The notes beneath the pieces were generated by a model. That model did no database searches. It had not been told where the DNA came from and worked only from the letters and a program-made list of their open reading frames with translations. The translations under genes and the position numbers were made by a program. From Chitinophagia bacterium (GTDB lineage: Bacteria; Bacteroidota; Bacteroidia; Chitinophagales; Chitinophagaceae): a DNA stretch of 9,239 nucleotides. Below are positions 7,642 to 9,239 of this stretch, piece after piece (the stretch's first letter is position 1; each line of letters opens with the position of its first letter). Location of the stretch: positions 1-9,239 of the forward strand of contig RGVM01000068.1 in NCBI GenBank assembly GCA_010027295.1. Direction: 5' to 3'.

Positions 7642-7647
7642 CCTCCT
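7642..7647 (-). promoter_or_regulatory. Strong Shine-Dalgarno site of infB
   Basis: The minus strand reads AGGAGG, then ATAA, then ATG at 7637, a near-perfect ribosome site. The other visible starts of the Bacteroidota part (nusA, SurA-like, purF-like, tetR) have no comparable site, as is usual in this phylum. The site decides the infB start. Confidence 0.7.
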
Positions 7648-7662
7648 GCAGCCCTCGGCTGC
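7648..7662. promoter_or_regulatory. Hairpin directly before the infB ribosome site
   Basis: GCAGCC and GGCTGC form a perfect 6-bp stem with a 3-base loop, ending immediately before the AGGAGG of infB in the 65-base nusA-infB gap. It could shape access to the ribosome site or be a chance palindrome in GC-rich DNA. No T tract follows, so it is not a terminator. Confidence 0.35.
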
Positions 7663-7702
7663 GCTTTGGTTTCGAATCTACTGTCGTCAGGCCGGGTGTC
7701 CG

Positions 7703-8950
7703 TCAGCCTTTGGAGAACTCCGCCTGGAGGACCTTCCGGACCTCGTCGATGGTTTCCTTCTCCAGGTCGGTCCGGCGTTCGAGCTCGTCGGCGCTGAGGG
7801 CCAGCACGCTGCGGCCCGTATCGCATCCGATGCGCTTGAGTTCCTCGATGATCCAGGGCTCTATCTCGTCGGTGAATTCGTCGAGGTCGACGTCGTACTC
7901 GTCGTTCTCACCCTCGTCGTCGCGGTATACGTCTATGGTGTATCCGGTGAGGTCTTGCGCGAGGTTGATGTTGACGCCGCGCTTGCCGATGGCCTTGGAC
8001 ACCTCGTCGGGGGCGACGAAGACCTCGGCGGTCTTGCGCTCGTTGTCGAGGTTCATGCGGGTGATGCGGGCCGGCGTGAGCGAGCGCTGGATGAGCAGCT
8101 GGATGTTGTTGGTGAAGTTGATGACGTCGATGTTCTCGTTCTTGAGTTCGCGGACGATGCCGTGGATGCGGCTGCCCTTCATGCCGACGCAGGCGCCGAC
8201 GGGGTCGATGCGGTCGTCGTAGCTCTCTACGGCCACTTTGGCGCGTTCGCCCGGCTCGCGTACGATCTTGCGGATGACGATGAGTCCGTCGAAGATCTCG
8301 GGAACCTCTATCTCCAGCAGCTTGGCCAGGAAGGAAGGGTGGGTGCGCGAGAGGATGATGACGGGGTTGTTGTTGCGCATCTCGACCTTCTTGACGACGG
8401 CGCGGATGGATTCGCCCTTTTTGAAGTAGTCGGACGGGATCTGTTCCGACTTGGGCAGGATGATCTCGTTGCCGTCCTCGTCGAGCAGGAGCACTTCCTT
8501 CTTCCACACCTGGTAGACCTCGGCGCTGATGATCTCCCCGACGCGGTTCTCGTATTTCTTGACGAGTGCGTTCTTCTTGAGGTCGCCGATGCGGGAGGCG
8601 AGGGTCTGTTTGGCGGCCAGGATGGCGCGGCGCCCGAATTCCTGGATGTTGACTTCCTCGAAGAGGTCCTCCCCCACCTCGTAGTCGGGGGATTGCTTAA
8701 TGGCTTCGCTGTACTCGACTTCGGCGAGGGGATCCTGCACGGCGCCGTCATCCACGATGGTGCGGTGGCGCATGATCTCGAGGTCGCCCTTCTCTGTGTT
8801 GACGATCACGTCGAAGTTGTCATCGGAGCCGTATTTCTTCTTCAGCAGGGTCTTGAAGACATCCTCCAGCACCTTCATGAGGGTGGGCCGGTCGATGTTC
8901 TCGGCCTCCTTGAACTCCTGGAATGATTCGATCAGGTTGATGCTTGCCAT
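7703..8950 (-). CDS. nusA: Transcription termination/antitermination factor NusA
   Basis: NusA binds RNA polymerase and nascent RNA and governs pausing, intrinsic termination and antitermination. The 415-residue protein has the polymerase-binding N-terminal domain (about 1-125), an S1 RNA-binding domain (about 133-200), and two KH domains. KH1 includes IVREPGERAKVAV (229-241) and the GxxG motif GMKGSRI (256-262); KH2 includes AIGKRGVNINLA (320-331). A very acidic linker (about 345-363) leads to a short helical tail. The acidic repeats found at the C-terminus of the E. coli protein (495 residues) are absent, which is normal for Bacteroidota. It lies between rimP (59-base gap) and infB (65-base gap), all in one direction. 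The start at 8950 gives the family N-terminus MASINLIESFQEFK; no Shine-Dalgarno is visible. Confidence 0.96.
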   Translation of the reverse strand: MASINLIESFQEFKEAENIDRPTLMKVLEDVFKTLLKKKYGSDDNFDVIVNTEKGDLEIMRHRTIVDDGAVQDPLAEVEYSEAIKQSPDYEVGEDLFEEVNIQEFGRRAILAAKQTLASRIGDLKKNALVKKYENRVGEIISAEVYQVWKKEVLLLDEDGNEIILPKSEQIPSDYFKKGESIRAVVKKVEMRNNNPVIILSRTHPSFLAKLLEIEVPEIFDGLIVIRKIVREPGERAKVAVESYDDRIDPVGACVGMKGSRIHGIVRELKNENIDVINFTNNIQLLIQRSLTPARITRMNLDNERKTAEVFVAPDEVSKAIGKRGVNINLAQDLTGYTIDVYRDDEGENDEYDVDLDEFTDEIEPWIIEELKRIGCDTGRSVLALSADELERRTDLEKETIDEVRKVLQAEFSKG

Positions 8951-9009
8951 AATCTGTATCTGTTTGCTACCGGTTCCCGCCCGCCGGGGGTTTTAGGGGA
9001 TGCCGGTCT

Positions 9010-9239
9010 TTAAAACGTTACTTGCACGGTAGTGGTTCGGATCTCGGGGAAGAGCACGGTGTGAGTCTGTGTGACCTGTTTCCGACCCTTGCCTGTGACG
9101 GTCTCCACTATTATGCCGTCTTCGGTGACCTCGGTGAGGCGTCCGACGAGGGCGGGACCCTCCGTCCTGACGACTTCCACCTGCCGGCCCCTGTTCTTCA
9201 GGTACTGGCGGTGCATCCGAAGCGGCTCGTCCACTCCGG
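9010..9239 (-). CDS. rimP: Ribosome maturation factor RimP (C-terminal part, runs off the window)
   Basis: RimP helps assemble the 30S subunit. Only the C-terminal 76 or so residues are inside the window. They begin with PGVDEPLRMHRQYLKNRGR, matching the family's S-P-G-x-x-x-P-L motif at the boundary to the second domain, and continue through VEVVRTEGPALVGRLTEV and DGIIVETV, the small SH3-like C-terminal domain. The stop is TAA at 9012-9010. The GTG at 9234 that opens a shorter frame is an internal valine of this motif, not the start; the true start is beyond the right edge. Its position before nusA is the standard arrangement. Confidence 0.93.
   Translation of the reverse strand, partial: GVDEPLRMHRQYLKNRGRQVEVVRTEGPALVGRLTEVTEDGIIVETVTGKGRKQVTQTHTVLFPEIRTTTVQVTF

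Noticed and set aside
7619..8926. Long plus-strand frame antisense to nusA and the infB start
   Set aside because: Composition-driven shadow of nusA; the translation is repetitive Asp/Val/Leu/Gly-rich sequence without motifs.
8951..9009. Terminator or promoter between rimP and nusA
   Set aside because: The 59-base gap is C/G-rich with a short CCGG repeat, but I could find no stable stem with a T tract and no convincing TAnnTTTG element.

Overview
The window looks like a metagenome-assembled contig from a GC-rich member of the Bacteroidota (possibly the Chitinophagales), with a foreign end fused at its left edge. The Bacteroidota assignment rests on the minus-strand order rimP-nusA-infB with no ylxR between nusA and infB, an IF-2 whose N-terminus begins [19 protein letters not shown], a PurF-type protein of the long Bacteroidota form, a short NusA without C-terminal acidic repeats, and a TetR-PaaK gene pair. 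By hand count, GC is 150/240 (62.5%) at 661-900 but only 122/240 (51%) at 61-300.

Layout. Positions 1 to about 540-557 are plus strand and of betaproteobacterial character: the last codons of an unknown gene, a Shine-Dalgarno site, and the N-terminal 165 or so residues of a PF06189-type 5'-nucleotidase. The sequence then switches, inside an 18-base stretch compatible with both genes, to the minus-strand Bacteroidota contig. From there to the right end every gene is on the minus strand. In transcription order from the right edge they are: rimP (partial at the edge), nusA, infB, a SurA-like periplasmic peptidyl-prolyl isomerase, an amidophosphoribosyltransferase broken by a one-base frame change, a TetR regulator, and the start of paaK (phenylacetyl-CoA epoxygenase reductase), which is cut by the join.

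How the genes work together. rimP-nusA-infB is the conserved ribosome maturation / transcription elongation / translation initiation block. A strong hairpin follows infB and probably ends or attenuates that unit before the SurA-like gene. The PurF-like gene makes phosphoribosylamine for purine synthesis. The TetR gene overlaps paaK and has upstream a 14-bp inverted repeat resembling the operator of phenylacetate regulators of the PaaR type, so TetR-paaK probably starts a phenylacetate-degradation operon whose remainder (paaA, B, C, D and so on) is lost at the join.

Coding density is high. The largest non-coding gap is about 71 bases (between the PurF-like gene and tetR). I see no tRNA, rRNA, CRISPR array, insertion sequence or integrase. 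I do not see a novel biological system here. The observations most worth checking are the chimeric join, the purF frame break, the putative PaaR-like operator, and the hairpin next to the only strong Shine-Dalgarno of the Bacteroidota part, at infB.
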